This document shows, in pieces, positions 54,093 to 62,416 of a stretch of 64,000 nt of DNA (position 1 is its first letter; each line of letters begins with the position of its first letter). This stretch comes from Collimonas humicola. GTDB lineage: Bacteria > Pseudomonadota > Gammaproteobacteria > Burkholderiales > Burkholderiaceae_D. Where the stretch lies: contig NZ_JAGQEE010000001.1 in the NCBI RefSeq assembly GCF_018304945.1, forward strand, positions 682,001 to 746,000, given 5' to 3'. The notes beneath the pieces were generated by a model. That model was not told the origin of the DNA and made no database searches. It saw nothing but the letters and a program-made list of their open reading frames with translations. The position numbers and the translations under genes were made by a program.

Positions 54093-54838
54093 CGATAGAT
54101 GATGAATCGATTGCAGTGGGAGGGCAGCCAGGCTGGGCCGGCCGCGACCTGACGCCACTGCCGTACGAGTCCGAGATCAGCTGCCTGATGCGCTTTGCAT
54201 GGCGCAACGCCATCAACCGCGCTGCGTTCCTACGGCATTTCAGTTTGTCCAAGGCCCACATCGTTCTTGACCGCCAGGAGTTTCTCGAGCAAACGGGCTG
54301 GAATCTTATCGGCGACGGCCGCAGCGAGGTAGAGCGAGAATTGCAATGGACTCAAACGGACTGGGTAACCAGGGTCTTTCGCCATTGCCCGCTATGTCTG
54401 GAAGCGGGTTACCACAGTTTCCTCTTTCAGTGTCTGCAACTGCAGTGTTGTCCGCTACATCATGTCGAGTTGTCGTCCAGGTGTATGTGGTGCTCGGGGA
54501 CGAGTCCGCAAATCGGCGGCAAGGAGTTGCTAGCCGCCCCATATCGTTGCATGGTGTGCGGAAGGCCATTGGCTGGCGTTATGCCGAACTTGGACGAACA
54601 CCTGGCTTTGCGTGCGATCGAGTCAGGGCTCGTACGCGCCCTTGAACCCTATGCAGAGTGGTCAAATAACATTCACGAAATTGCGATACCACGTGTGCAA
54701 GGGTTGCGTAGGAACGGCTGCTCCGGCGACCAGAGCACATGGTGCGATATTGGAGAATTTCTACGAGGCGTGGCCTGCAGGGGGATGCAGCCCCCCCTTA
54801 TGTGCGCAGATCGCGCTACAACGAACGTGAGTTCGTAG
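54089..54838 (+). CDS. tniQ: TniQ/TnsD-type target selector, N-terminal part (frame broken)
   Basis: The frame from ATG 54089 encodes a TniQ domain: PLPYESEISCLMRFAWRNAINRAAFLR at the start, then zinc-finger pairs HCPLC, CCPLHH, CMWC and YRCMVCGRPL. TniQ/TnsD chooses the target site with TnsC. The frame stops at 54838, but from the C7 run at 54791-54797 the coding signal moves to the -1 frame and continues to 55506 (next entry). One more C would restore a single product of about 472 residues. Confidence 0.82.
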   Translation: MTIDDESIAVGGQPGWAGRDLTPLPYESEISCLMRFAWRNAINRAAFLRHFSLSKAHIVLDRQEFLEQTGWNLIGDGRSEVERELQWTQTDWVTRVFRHCPLCLEAGYHSFLFQCLQLQCCPLHHVELSSRCMWCSGTSPQIGGKELLAAPYRCMVCGRPLAGVMPNLDEHLALRAIESGLVRALEPYAEWSNNIHEIAIPRVQGLRRNGCSGDQSTWCDIGEFLRGVACRGMQPPLMCADRATTNVSS

Positions 54839-55506
54839 AACTGGCGTGGCGATACCGCATCCATGTCGGCCCACGCGACCACGCACTTCGTGAAAGGTCG
54901 AACTGGCAGAAGCGAGTTCGCACCGTAGGAGCGGTTTATCGTTGTACGCTGCGGCTGTTGGGGCGCTGGATCGCCCAATTCGTTGGCTGGAGCAACGAAC
55001 AACTTTGGGGCGAGATGCGCGTTGACCGCGGTATGGCGGTCGCCGCCTACCCGCCAGCATTGTTGGCACTCTTGTGCATGCGATGGCAACTTGAGCGTCG
55101 CTATACGGATTTTCCCGATTTCTGGACGTGCCCGCTGGATCGGGCTCAACTTGATGACGTTCCCATTGTTCAGACGGAGACATTTCGAGACCGGCAGCCG
55201 CGGCTGGCATGGCGCGCCATCTTCTTGGCCATTTACGCGTCTTGGTATCACCGCGTCAGCAGGGCAAGGAACAAAGAGTTATCCGCTGTAAAGAATCAGC
55301 ACAGGATCGACGAATGCTACATCTTTGCTAGGAACAGCATGGTCAGTCGTCGTGGAAATATCTGGCATGAGGGAGGTGAGGTGATGGGACCGGATGAGGC
55401 GTGGTTTAACGGGAAGGTGTGCTTCCTGCGGGTCGAAGGGATGCCGATGGCGCCCTGGGATCGTGTCCGCCACGGAGGCACTGAGCGGGCATGTCAGCTC
55501 GCTTGA
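54739..55506 (+). CDS. C-terminal part of TniQ in the -1 frame
   Basis: The open frame starts at 54739 but real coding sense begins after the C7 run at 54791-54797: YVRRSRYNEREFVELAWRYRIHVGPRDHALRER, then a helical region with AAYPPALLALLCMRWQLERRYTDFPDFWTCPLDRAQ. Before the run, the tniQ frame is the sensible one (DIGEFLRGVAC). This is either a decayed gene, a one-base sequencing error, or -1 ribosomal slippage on C CCC CCC. Alternatively it could be a separate overlapping gene beginning at 54739. Confidence 0.6.
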   Translation: MVRYWRISTRRGLQGDAAPPYVRRSRYNEREFVELAWRYRIHVGPRDHALRERSNWQKRVRTVGAVYRCTLRLLGRWIAQFVGWSNEQLWGEMRVDRGMAVAAYPPALLALLCMRWQLERRYTDFPDFWTCPLDRAQLDDVPIVQTETFRDRQPRLAWRAIFLAIYASWYHRVSRARNKELSAVKNQHRIDECYIFARNSMVSRRGNIWHEGGEVMGPDEAWFNGKVCFLRVEGMPMAPWDRVRHGGTERACQLA

Positions 55507-56095
55507 GACACCCTGTGACGTTGGGCGCGCACGTCAGGACTTCTCGGTGCCTTTGCCGCATTTGCCGCTTAAACCAGCTGCTGCAAGCGCATCGCGCCGA
55601 GGGGCGGCCGGGATCCATGTAAAATTTTTCAAAAATGATGTAACCATATGAATTAAAAGGAATGTTTCCCCCGTCACTGTCGACAATTGATGTTCTGGGT
55701 AATCGTCCTTTTCGTGCAAATTGGTGCGCTTTCATTTTTTGAAAGCATCCGGCAAGGTACCTGTCCCTCCTGTGAAAATTTCCAACGTCAGAAATGTGGC
55801 ACGCCTCTGACCCATGCATTTGTTGTTATTTATTTAATCGCCAGGCAACCCGCCTTGCGCCATCATGCTTCCGGCTATTGCGCTGATCGTCACGGCATCG
55901 GCCATGACAGCAAACAAGCCTCGGCAACCTTCAACGCTGCATCGATGTTCAACTCGACAACAAGCTAGTTGAAGACGGATCCACTCCAAGAGCTACACTG
56001 CAGCGCGCTGCCGCTAGCCTCCTTATGCTGGCTCTTCGGGTTCCCGATTTTGTTGGTCAGTGAAATGTGGTCAGTACACCGTCCCGCTCTCTCGG
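55507..56095. other. Gene-free stretch after tniQ
   Basis: No gene is supported; a frame at 55687-55968 has no ribosome site and no familiar content. The DNA separates the transposition genes from the cargo genes. No TTTACCTAAAAGT-like repeats are present, so the other transposon end is not here. Confidence 0.5.
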
Positions 56096-56950
56096 TTATA
56101 CGAACTTACTGGTGATCTCCAGCATGCTTTTATACAGCTGACATGCGACGCCGGCCTGCTTGACGGTCGTGCGGCAATGCTCGTAGAGCTTCTTGTCGCC
56201 AGTCACAAAATAATCGCAGTAAGCCAATGATGCTATGGAGTGCTGCAAATCCGCAGCGTCATTCGGCTTGGGCGTGAATGAGTCCTGAAGCCGGCGTTCC
56301 GTCAGCGCATCTTCTACTGCGATCGCAGGCGATGCTGCGAGTAGCGCTCTTTTGGTTTTCAGCAAAAAGTTGATTTGCTCTGGTGGCGCACTCCTCGGCG
56401 CCATGGTTGCGAAATACTGGCGATCGACGATGGAGTCAAAAAAATCCAATGTGCCAAGTTGCTGAGCGCGTCGCGCTACGAGGATGGCATCCGGCATTTC
56501 ATTCGCGACGCGCTCGATCTCTCTCATATTTTTCGGACTGCGATGAAATCCCAACACACTGGCTCGAAATGTATCTCCGGCGTGGGAAGGCAGCCGGTAA
56601 CTCGACCACATGTCGGAGACCGTCATACTAAACGGGACGACCGGTCTTGATCGCACAGGACCGATACGATCAAATTCGATAGCTAGGTAGCGATCGATTT
56701 CCTGCGCCTTGACTGAAAAATTGTTATTGACCCACACTGGATCTAGCTCATCGACAAAGTCGCAGCACTGTTCAATATGTTTTATATCGTTGGAGCGCGC
56801 CAACTCATACATATTCCATGCAGACAAGGCAAATCGGTAGCCGCATTTTCTTAGGTCCGCAGCGTGGTTACGTTGACGTTCTGCATCCTTCGTTGCCGGA
56901 ATGCCACCCACGCTAGAGATGACATTGTGGTCCAGATAGATGGTCTTCAT
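56096..56950 (-). CDS. PIN-like ribonuclease domain protein
   Basis: A 284-residue protein with the acidic residues of the PIN fold spread in the right order: Asp7 in MKTIYLDHNVIS, Glu49 in WNMYELARS, Asp231/Asp234 in PNDAADLQHSIASLAYC and Asp252 in FVTGDKKL. It is longer than VapC toxins, with a helical insert in the middle. Its ATG overlaps the stop of the KfrA-like gene (ATGA), so both are made together; the KfrA-like protein may regulate or restrain it. Family not recognised beyond the fold. Confidence 0.65.
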   Translation of the reverse strand: MKTIYLDHNVISSVGGIPATKDAERQRNHAADLRKCGYRFALSAWNMYELARSNDIKHIEQCCDFVDELDPVWVNNNFSVKAQEIDRYLAIEFDRIGPVRSRPVVPFSMTVSDMWSSYRLPSHAGDTFRASVLGFHRSPKNMREIERVANEMPDAILVARRAQQLGTLDFFDSIVDRQYFATMAPRSAPPEQINFLLKTKRALLAASPAIAVEDALTERRLQDSFTPKPNDAADLQHSIASLAYCDYFVTGDKKLYEHCRTTVKQAGVACQLYKSMLEITSKFV

Positions 56951-57987
56951 GGCGCCGGTTTCTTCGCTTCCGATGTATCTTGATGCCTCATAAACGCGCG
57001 CAGTTGCTCGCTCATGACTAGTTGCGCTTCCAGTCGGGCTTGCGCTGCGGCCAATGTCAATTCAAGTTCGTGAATCCGCTTGGCGAGTCCCTCGACTTGT
57101 TTTGCGGCACCGGCAGCTTGGTCATCGAGTTCCTTGATCTGCACATCTTTGTCCTCCAGTTGCGCCTCGACAGTCTTACAGCGCTGCTCGATCGCCTGCA
57201 ATGCTTCAAGTTTTTGTGTTAACTGCCGGTTGTGAGATTGCTGCTCATACAGCGATTTTTGCGCATGCGACAGATCTACAACTAGGCGTGCTCCCTCTTG
57301 GTTGAGGCGCGTCACCTCGTCTTGTTTGACGACAAGGCTTTGCTGAAGCTGACGCATCTCCGCCTGCAGTTGCTGGATTTGCTGCTCATGCCGGCGCTGA
57401 TCCTGATCGCGTTGCTCCTTCGCGGATTGGCGGTAATGTTCCAGGGCTTCACGGGCGTGCTGGTGTTTTTCCTCGATCGACTGGCGATGCGCGTCGTTTT
57501 CAGCCAGGCGCTCCTTCAGATCGGCGACCTGCTGTTCCGCCGTATGGCGGGCGATCGTTTGGCTTTGCAGCGTCTCGCGGGTGCGACCGTGCGTTGCCGC
57601 TTCCTGGTGTGCCGCGGTTTCAGCCTGTTGCAGTTGTGCGCGCAGTGCCGCAATTTCCCTCTGTGGAGCGCTCAGCGCTTCGGAATGTAGACGGTCTTTC
57701 TCGACGCTTTGTGTCTGGATGGCATCAATGCGGAGATTGGCTTCGTCCTGCAATTGGGCCGCCAGACGCGCCACCAGGTCTTGCAATGCTTCGCTGATCG
57801 AGGTTTTCCGGCCGTCGGCGCCGCCGTCATCCTCGTCCAGTTCTTTCAGATACTTGTGGATCGTCGTTTTCGAGCCGGTATTGCCGAGCGCGACGCGCAC
57901 CGCATCGACCGACGGGTTGATGTCTTGAGCGAGCAGCGAATCGCGCGCCTTTTTGACGTCCGATTTATACAGTCCGGTGCGGGCCAC
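56947..57987 (-). CDS. KfrA-like DNA-binding coiled-coil protein (copy 2)
   Basis: A 346-residue protein: a KfrA_N-type DNA-binding domain (GLYKSDVKKARDSLLAQDINPSVDAVRVALGNTGSKTTIHKYLKEL) then about 250 residues of Gln/Ala/Glu-rich coiled coil. The start is placed at GTG 57987, which has AAGGAG upstream; the open frame extends to 58059, but that part simply translates the 15-bp direct repeats. It is divergent from recombinase 2 and coupled to the PIN-like gene downstream. Same design as 25398-26279. Confidence 0.78.
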   Translation of the reverse strand: MARTGLYKSDVKKARDSLLAQDINPSVDAVRVALGNTGSKTTIHKYLKELDEDDGGADGRKTSISEALQDLVARLAAQLQDEANLRIDAIQTQSVEKDRLHSEALSAPQREIAALRAQLQQAETAAHQEAATHGRTRETLQSQTIARHTAEQQVADLKERLAENDAHRQSIEEKHQHAREALEHYRQSAKEQRDQDQRRHEQQIQQLQAEMRQLQQSLVVKQDEVTRLNQEGARLVVDLSHAQKSLYEQQSHNRQLTQKLEALQAIEQRCKTVEAQLEDKDVQIKELDDQAAGAAKQVEGLAKRIHELELTLAAAQARLEAQLVMSEQLRAFMRHQDTSEAKKPAP

Positions 57988-58017
57988 AATTTCTCCTTGG
58001 TTGAAATAACATAATGT

Positions 58018-58062
58018 ATTACATACCACGTAATTACATACCACGTAATTACATACCATTTG
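58018..58062. repeat. Three 15-bp direct repeats in the divergent region
   Basis: ATTACATACCACGTA at 58018-58032 and 58033-58047 is exact; a third copy at 58048-58062 matches in its first ten bases. Tandem sites like this suit a KfrA-type autoregulator. They contain ACGTAATTA, shared with the AT-rich region at 26343-26377. Confidence 0.7.
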
Positions 58063-58122
58063 AAAGGTAAACTCAAGACCAGTTCGCAGTATTTATAAGA
58101 ATTGATAATCAACCGTTATCAC

Positions 58123-59178
58123 ATGTCAATGCCGGAAAATGCTAAAATCGATTTTAATTTGCCGTACATCTTTCAAAAGTCGCCGTTTTTACCTCATATG
58201 AAAAACATTGATCGATACGTACAGGCCGCTACCCGGGACAATACGCGGCGCAGCTATCTATCAGCCATTCATCACTTCGAAGTAGAGTGGGGCGGTTTCC
58301 TGCCAGCCACCGCTGACAGCGTGGCCCGCTATTTAGCCGACCATGCGGAAACCTTGGCGATCAATACGCTCCGACAGCGTTTGGCGGCTCTTGGCCAATG
58401 GCACATAGACCAGGGCTTTCCCGACCCAACAAAAGCGCCGATCGTCCGTAAAGTCTTTCGCGGCATTCAGCGACTGCATCCCGCGCAGGAAAAACGCGCC
58501 AAGCCCTTGCAATTGGATCAACTTGAACGGGTGACGACCTGGCTTGATGCGGCCATCGCCGCCGCAGGCGCCGCGCATGATCCGATTGCGCAATTGCGCC
58601 ACGCGCGCGATAAGGCGCTCGTACTGCTCGGTTTCTGGCGCGGATTTCGCGGCGATGAACTGGCGCGACTGGAGGTGCAATACGTCGAGGCGATACCTGG
58701 CGAAGGCATAACGTGTTACTTGCCGCAGACCAAGGGGGACCGCCAATTCAAAGGCAGCACATTTAAAGCGCCGGCCTTATCCCGTCTTTGTCCGGTCGCG
58801 GCCTATCAAACATGGATCGACTTAAGCGGACTGGAGAGCGGCGCTGTCTTCCGATCGATTACTCGCTGGGGAAGGCTCAATGAGGATGGCTTGAATCCAG
58901 CCAGCATTATTCCACTGTTGCGATCGCTCTTTGACCAAGCCGGCATTCTCGATGCCGACCAATACAGCGCACATTCACTGCGTCGTGGATTTGCCAACTG
59001 GGCGACATCGAACGGCTGGGATCTCAAAACATTGATGGAATATGTCGGATGGAAAAATATACAATCGGCGATGCGCTACGTCGACGGTGTAGATCCGTTC
59101 AATAGAAGCCGCATTGAACGCATGCTGCCGCCGCTGAAGCTGGCGGGCGAAGAACCGGACGAAAAGCCCACAATTTGA
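58123..59178 (+). CDS. Tyrosine recombinase (copy 2)
   Basis: A site-specific recombinase of about 351 residues. The core-binding domain runs from YVQAATRDNTRRSYLSAIHHFEVEW to about residue 125; the catalytic part has the arginine in WRGFRGDELARLE, a lysine in QTKGDRQFKGSTF, HSLRRGFANW, the tryptophan of YVGWKNIQSAM and the tyrosine in RYVDG. All active-site residues are visible. Start choices include TTG 58102 and ATG 58123 or 58129; none has a strong ribosome site. Divergent from KfrA-like copy 2. Confidence 0.87.
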   Translation: MSMPENAKIDFNLPYIFQKSPFLPHMKNIDRYVQAATRDNTRRSYLSAIHHFEVEWGGFLPATADSVARYLADHAETLAINTLRQRLAALGQWHIDQGFPDPTKAPIVRKVFRGIQRLHPAQEKRAKPLQLDQLERVTTWLDAAIAAAGAAHDPIAQLRHARDKALVLLGFWRGFRGDELARLEVQYVEAIPGEGITCYLPQTKGDRQFKGSTFKAPALSRLCPVAAYQTWIDLSGLESGAVFRSITRWGRLNEDGLNPASIIPLLRSLFDQAGILDADQYSAHSLRRGFANWATSNGWDLKTLMEYVGWKNIQSAMRYVDGVDPFNRSRIERMLPPLKLAGEEPDEKPTI

Positions 59179-59187
59179 CAGGAACTG

Positions 59188-59526
59188 ATGATGGCGACAT
59201 CCAGGAAAGAGCGTCTGGAATTACTTAACCAATGCGGCAACGACATCGCACGCATACAACACTGCCTGCTGGTCAGTGCGCGCACCGTGACGCCGCTGCA
59301 GGCTGTGAGCATGTGGCTGGATTATTCAGAAAACCACTGTGCAATGTGGCTACAGTTGCCAGATGACGACAAAGAATTACTGAACATCTTGCTCCAACAC
59401 CTGCCCAATACGAAAATGCTAGAAGCGAATCCACCGACCTGGCAGACAAAGCTGGTCGATGCTGGCGATGGTTCCGGCGACGCGGTTTTAGTGCTACCTG
59501 ATGAATTGTTTATGCAATTGGAATAG
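59188..59526 (+). CDS. Small protein with AbrB/MazE-like C-terminal strand motif
   Basis: A 112-residue protein 9 bp after recombinase 2, probably co-transcribed. Residues 1-70 are helical (ERLELLNQCGNDIARIQHCLLVSARTVTPLQAVSMWLDYSENHCAMWLQL); the end, VDAGDGSGDAVLVLPDELFMQLE, looks like the first strands of SpoVT/AbrB-type DNA-binding antitoxins, though truncated. Function unknown; the context suggests a stability or regulatory role in the element. Confidence 0.55.
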   Translation: MMATSRKERLELLNQCGNDIARIQHCLLVSARTVTPLQAVSMWLDYSENHCAMWLQLPDDDKELLNILLQHLPNTKMLEANPPTWQTKLVDAGDGSGDAVLVLPDELFMQLE

Positions 59527-59625
59527 GACGAGGGTGGCACTCTGGGAGTGTCGGTCAAAAACGATCAAATTTTAGCGGTACGGAAAATGTGATACCGGTG
59601 ACTGACCGGGATCACAGCGCGCGAT

Positions 59626-59868
59626 ATGGCCGTGATGGAACTCAGGGACATTCAAAAACAAATGGCGGAAGCAACAGCGCAAGTATCCTTGTCACATACC
59701 GACGCGGAAAGCCGGCAACGCCAAGCGGAAGAAGCTAGACGCATGGTTGTGAAAATACGGGTTGCGCAAAAAATGACGCGACCGACACGCAAACCAAAGG
59801 CGGAATCGGCAACCCAGCGCCTTGTCAAACTTTACCCTGTGAAGCAGTTAATGCCAGAGACAACATGA
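59626..59868 (+). CDS. Small charged helical protein, unknown
   Basis: An 80-residue frame (ELRDIQKQMAEATAQVSLSHTDAESRQRQAEEARRMVVKIRVAQK, then a Lys/Arg/Pro-rich tail). The helix followed by a basic tail loosely recalls H-NS-like oligomerisation regions, but no family is recognised. The ribosome site is weak, and the start could be the internal ATG at 59635. Its stop overlaps the start of a 21-residue hydrophobic peptide. Confidence 0.4.
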   Translation: MAVMELRDIQKQMAEATAQVSLSHTDAESRQRQAEEARRMVVKIRVAQKMTRPTRKPKAESATQRLVKLYPVKQLMPETT

Positions 59869-59930
59869 AAATCATCTTCCTTATTACTTTTACGCTTATG
59901 GCATATCTCGGCACGACCTCATGTACGTAA
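59865..59930 (+). CDS. 21-residue lipoprotein-signal-like peptide
   Basis: Starting in the stop codon of the preceding frame (ATGA), this frame encodes MKIIFLITFTLMAYLGTTSC plus Thr and a TAA. It looks like a complete signal peptide ending in a lipobox-like GTTSC with nothing after it, the format of lysis or entericidin-like lipopeptides. It is very short and could be chance. Confidence 0.3.
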   Translation: MKIIFLITFTLMAYLGTTSCT

Positions 59931-60023
59931 GTTGCAATAATTTGCCATATTGGCATTAATTTCGAGCAACATCGCGTCGGAAGATGTTACATTCTTGGAC
60001 TGGTATATATAAGACAAAATAAT

Positions 60024-61319
60024 ATGCTGCTGCTCCATATTTCCGACATTCATTTCCGGGCGCCTGATTGCCTTAATCCTGCACTAGACCCTGAGCGACC
60101 GTATCGAACACGGATGTTGCAAGATGTACGTGCACGGGCGGGCAAGCTGGGCGCAGTTGGCGCGATCTTGGTTGGCGGCGATATTGCCTTCAAGGGGGAT
60201 CCAAGGGAATATGAAGTCGCGTTCGCATGGTTAAAAGAACTCGCCGAAGCTTCAGGATGCCCCTTGGAACGTGTATTTGTGATTCCCGGAAACCATGATG
60301 TCGACCGTGGCGTCGCAATCAAAACTCCAGCGGTAAGAAATGTTCAAGCGGCAATTGCGAAAGCCTCTCCACAAAGAAGAGAGCGCGAACTCCGCGCGCA
60401 GTTCAGTGATTCTGACACTGGGCGGGCGTTACTGGCGCCCCTTGCAGCCTACAACGATTTTGCCAAGTTGTTCAGTTGCCAAATTTATCCTCCAGAGCAC
60501 TTGTACTGGAAGCAAGACCTGCCACTGGAGCATGGCGTGCATTTGCGCATCTACGGACTAACATCGACATTGCTTTCTGGGATTGACGGTCAAGATGATA
60601 CGCGTGAAAGTCTCTATCTGAGTCCGCTTCAAACGGTGTTAGATCCCGTTGATGACGTGATCAATCTAGTAATGTGCCATCACCCACCTGATTGGTTCTT
60701 GGATCAAGATGAGGTAGACGACGCCATCTGTGGGCGTGCTGCGATTCATCTTTTTGGGCATAAGCACCGGCAACGAATTACCAGGGACGATAGCTATGTC
60801 AGGTTCAGCGCTGGCGCGGTTAATCCTGACCGCCACGAAGCAGGGTGGAACCCCGGCTACAATTTGATCGATTTGCGCGTCGTCGGAAATGGGCGGGAGC
60901 GGAAACTAGAGATTAATGCCCATCTCATGCAGTGGCAGTCTAATCCAGACCAATTTCGCCCAGTAGTCACTCCGCAGGGAGATGCGGTCTTTCACAAGAG
61001 TATCCTGATCCCTGGCCAGGTAATACCTGTGGTTTTGACTCCCCCCATTCAAACTATCACGCCGGAAACAGTACCGATAGTTGATGCCAACACTGATGTG
61101 GAGGCTGCGATGAGCAACGAGATCACACGGAACCTCGTATTCCGATTCTGGAATTTGACCGTAAGCCAACGCCGAGAAATTACGCTCCACCTTGGATTGA
61201 TTACGGGAGATGAACTGCAGTTACCTGAGTCAGAACGTTACGGACGAGCGTTGCTACGCGCCGGTGAACGTGACTTACTGGATCAATTGGCGCACGAAAT
61301 TACAAAACGGGAGAAGTAG
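60024..61319 (+). CDS. Metallophosphoesterase with C-terminal adaptor-like domain
   Basis: A 431-residue calcineurin-like phosphoesterase, first gene of the double-GTPase operon. Metal motifs in order: HISDIHF, LVGGDIAFKGD, VIPGNHDVD, MCHHPPDW and LFGHKHRQ. After a beta-rich linker, the last about 70 residues (MSNEITRNLVFRFWNLTVSQRREITLHLGLITGDEL onward) form a separate helical domain, like the small effector-associated adaptor domains that tether effectors to NTPase partners. Probable role: the effector nuclease or nucleotide-cleaving enzyme. The next gene starts 2 bp after its stop. Confidence 0.85.
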   Translation: MLLLHISDIHFRAPDCLNPALDPERPYRTRMLQDVRARAGKLGAVGAILVGGDIAFKGDPREYEVAFAWLKELAEASGCPLERVFVIPGNHDVDRGVAIKTPAVRNVQAAIAKASPQRRERELRAQFSDSDTGRALLAPLAAYNDFAKLFSCQIYPPEHLYWKQDLPLEHGVHLRIYGLTSTLLSGIDGQDDTRESLYLSPLQTVLDPVDDVINLVMCHHPPDWFLDQDEVDDAICGRAAIHLFGHKHRQRITRDDSYVRFSAGAVNPDRHEAGWNPGYNLIDLRVVGNGRERKLEINAHLMQWQSNPDQFRPVVTPQGDAVFHKSILIPGQVIPVVLTPPIQTITPETVPIVDANTDVEAAMSNEITRNLVFRFWNLTVSQRREITLHLGLITGDELQLPESERYGRALLRAGERDLLDQLAHEITKREK

Positions 61320-61321
61320 CA

Positions 61322-62413
61322 ATGACCGACGACGATGTACTACCAATGCACGCGGATTTTGCTCGCTGGCATGCCGCCATCCAGTTAGAAGAGAACCTAC
61401 CACGACGGAAGGCGCGATGGGAAGGGGTCGCTACGATCGTCGACGATGCGGATCGTGGAACGGTAGAGGTGCTTATCAGACTTGCATTTAAGACTCGTCA
61501 AGTTCCTGTCGCTGAAGGGCTGCTACCTATCCGTCAAGCGTTCAAAGATGCCGACGACACCTTTGAAATGTCTGGAAACGATCGTGAACTGCAGGTACTT
61601 GCAAGTGTTTGTTTGGCCGTGCTGATGGAGCGGGGAGGAGATGTTGGGGCGGCAACCGCACTCTCTGTGACGACCACAGCGCTCGGCGGCGCGCGTACTG
61701 CGGATCTGCCGATGGATATTCGATTACTCGCGGAAAACGCAATTAATCGAATATCCGCCGAGAATCGCGAGCGTCCTGCGCTCACTCGCCATACGGCGGT
61801 GCCAGTATTTGACTTTGAAAAAGCCGTTGCCAAAGTCCGTGAGATTCCGAATTGGGACGGCGTGGCACAAGCGTTTACGTTGGCTGCCGATGCCGCACGC
61901 AGTGCTGTCAAAATTATGACTCAACGTCAATCGACCATGATCGAGGCGATGGACAAACTTGTGCGCATACAGGATGAGGAACTTCAAATGCTCTGGTGGC
62001 TCATGGGGCAACGCAGCTGGGACCATGATTGCTCATTCGAAGCCGTCCCCGTTGATCTCCAGCCGCTGGCTTTCGCCAAAGAATTGGCGGAGAGCACCCA
62101 GTTTTTACCCGGACCGCCTTCAGTCAAAGCTCTGTTGTCCAGAGCCGGCTTGAAAGATCGGAAAAAAATTGCGATCCCTACTGCGATTAATGCTGCTGGC
62201 GCTGATTGGCTGAAGACTTTTATCGAGGAAGAGCTCTCGCCCGTATCTACGCCGTTGCACTTTGCGATCCAGCGGCAGATTGAAACGGGGGCAGGCGAGG
62301 CGTGGGTGCCTGGTTGGGCGGCCGCAACAGGTGTCAGCGCAACACATGCCATTTCACCTCTCATGTTTGGGATGTCCTTTTATCGTGAGCGTCTACTCCT
62401 TTTGTTCGAGTGA
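61322..62413 (+). CDS. GASH-like all-helical protein of GTPase-associated systems
   Basis: A 363-residue protein, nearly all helix by eye (LPRRKARWEGVATIVDDADRGTVEVLIRLAFKTRQ; AFTLAADAARSAVKIMTQRQSTMIEAMDKLVRIQDEELQMLWWLMGQRSW). Position, length and style match the GTPase-associated system all-helical protein (GASH) predicted in double-GTPase conflict systems. It is probably a scaffold between effector and GTPases. GGGAGA lies before the ATG; the next gene starts 3 bp after its stop. Confidence 0.75.
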   Translation: MTDDDVLPMHADFARWHAAIQLEENLPRRKARWEGVATIVDDADRGTVEVLIRLAFKTRQVPVAEGLLPIRQAFKDADDTFEMSGNDRELQVLASVCLAVLMERGGDVGAATALSVTTTALGGARTADLPMDIRLLAENAINRISAENRERPALTRHTAVPVFDFEKAVAKVREIPNWDGVAQAFTLAADAARSAVKIMTQRQSTMIEAMDKLVRIQDEELQMLWWLMGQRSWDHDCSFEAVPVDLQPLAFAKELAESTQFLPGPPSVKALLSRAGLKDRKKIAIPTAINAAGADWLKTFIEEELSPVSTPLHFAIQRQIETGAGEAWVPGWAAATGVSATHAISPLMFGMSFYRERLLLLFE

Positions 62414-62416
62414 TAT

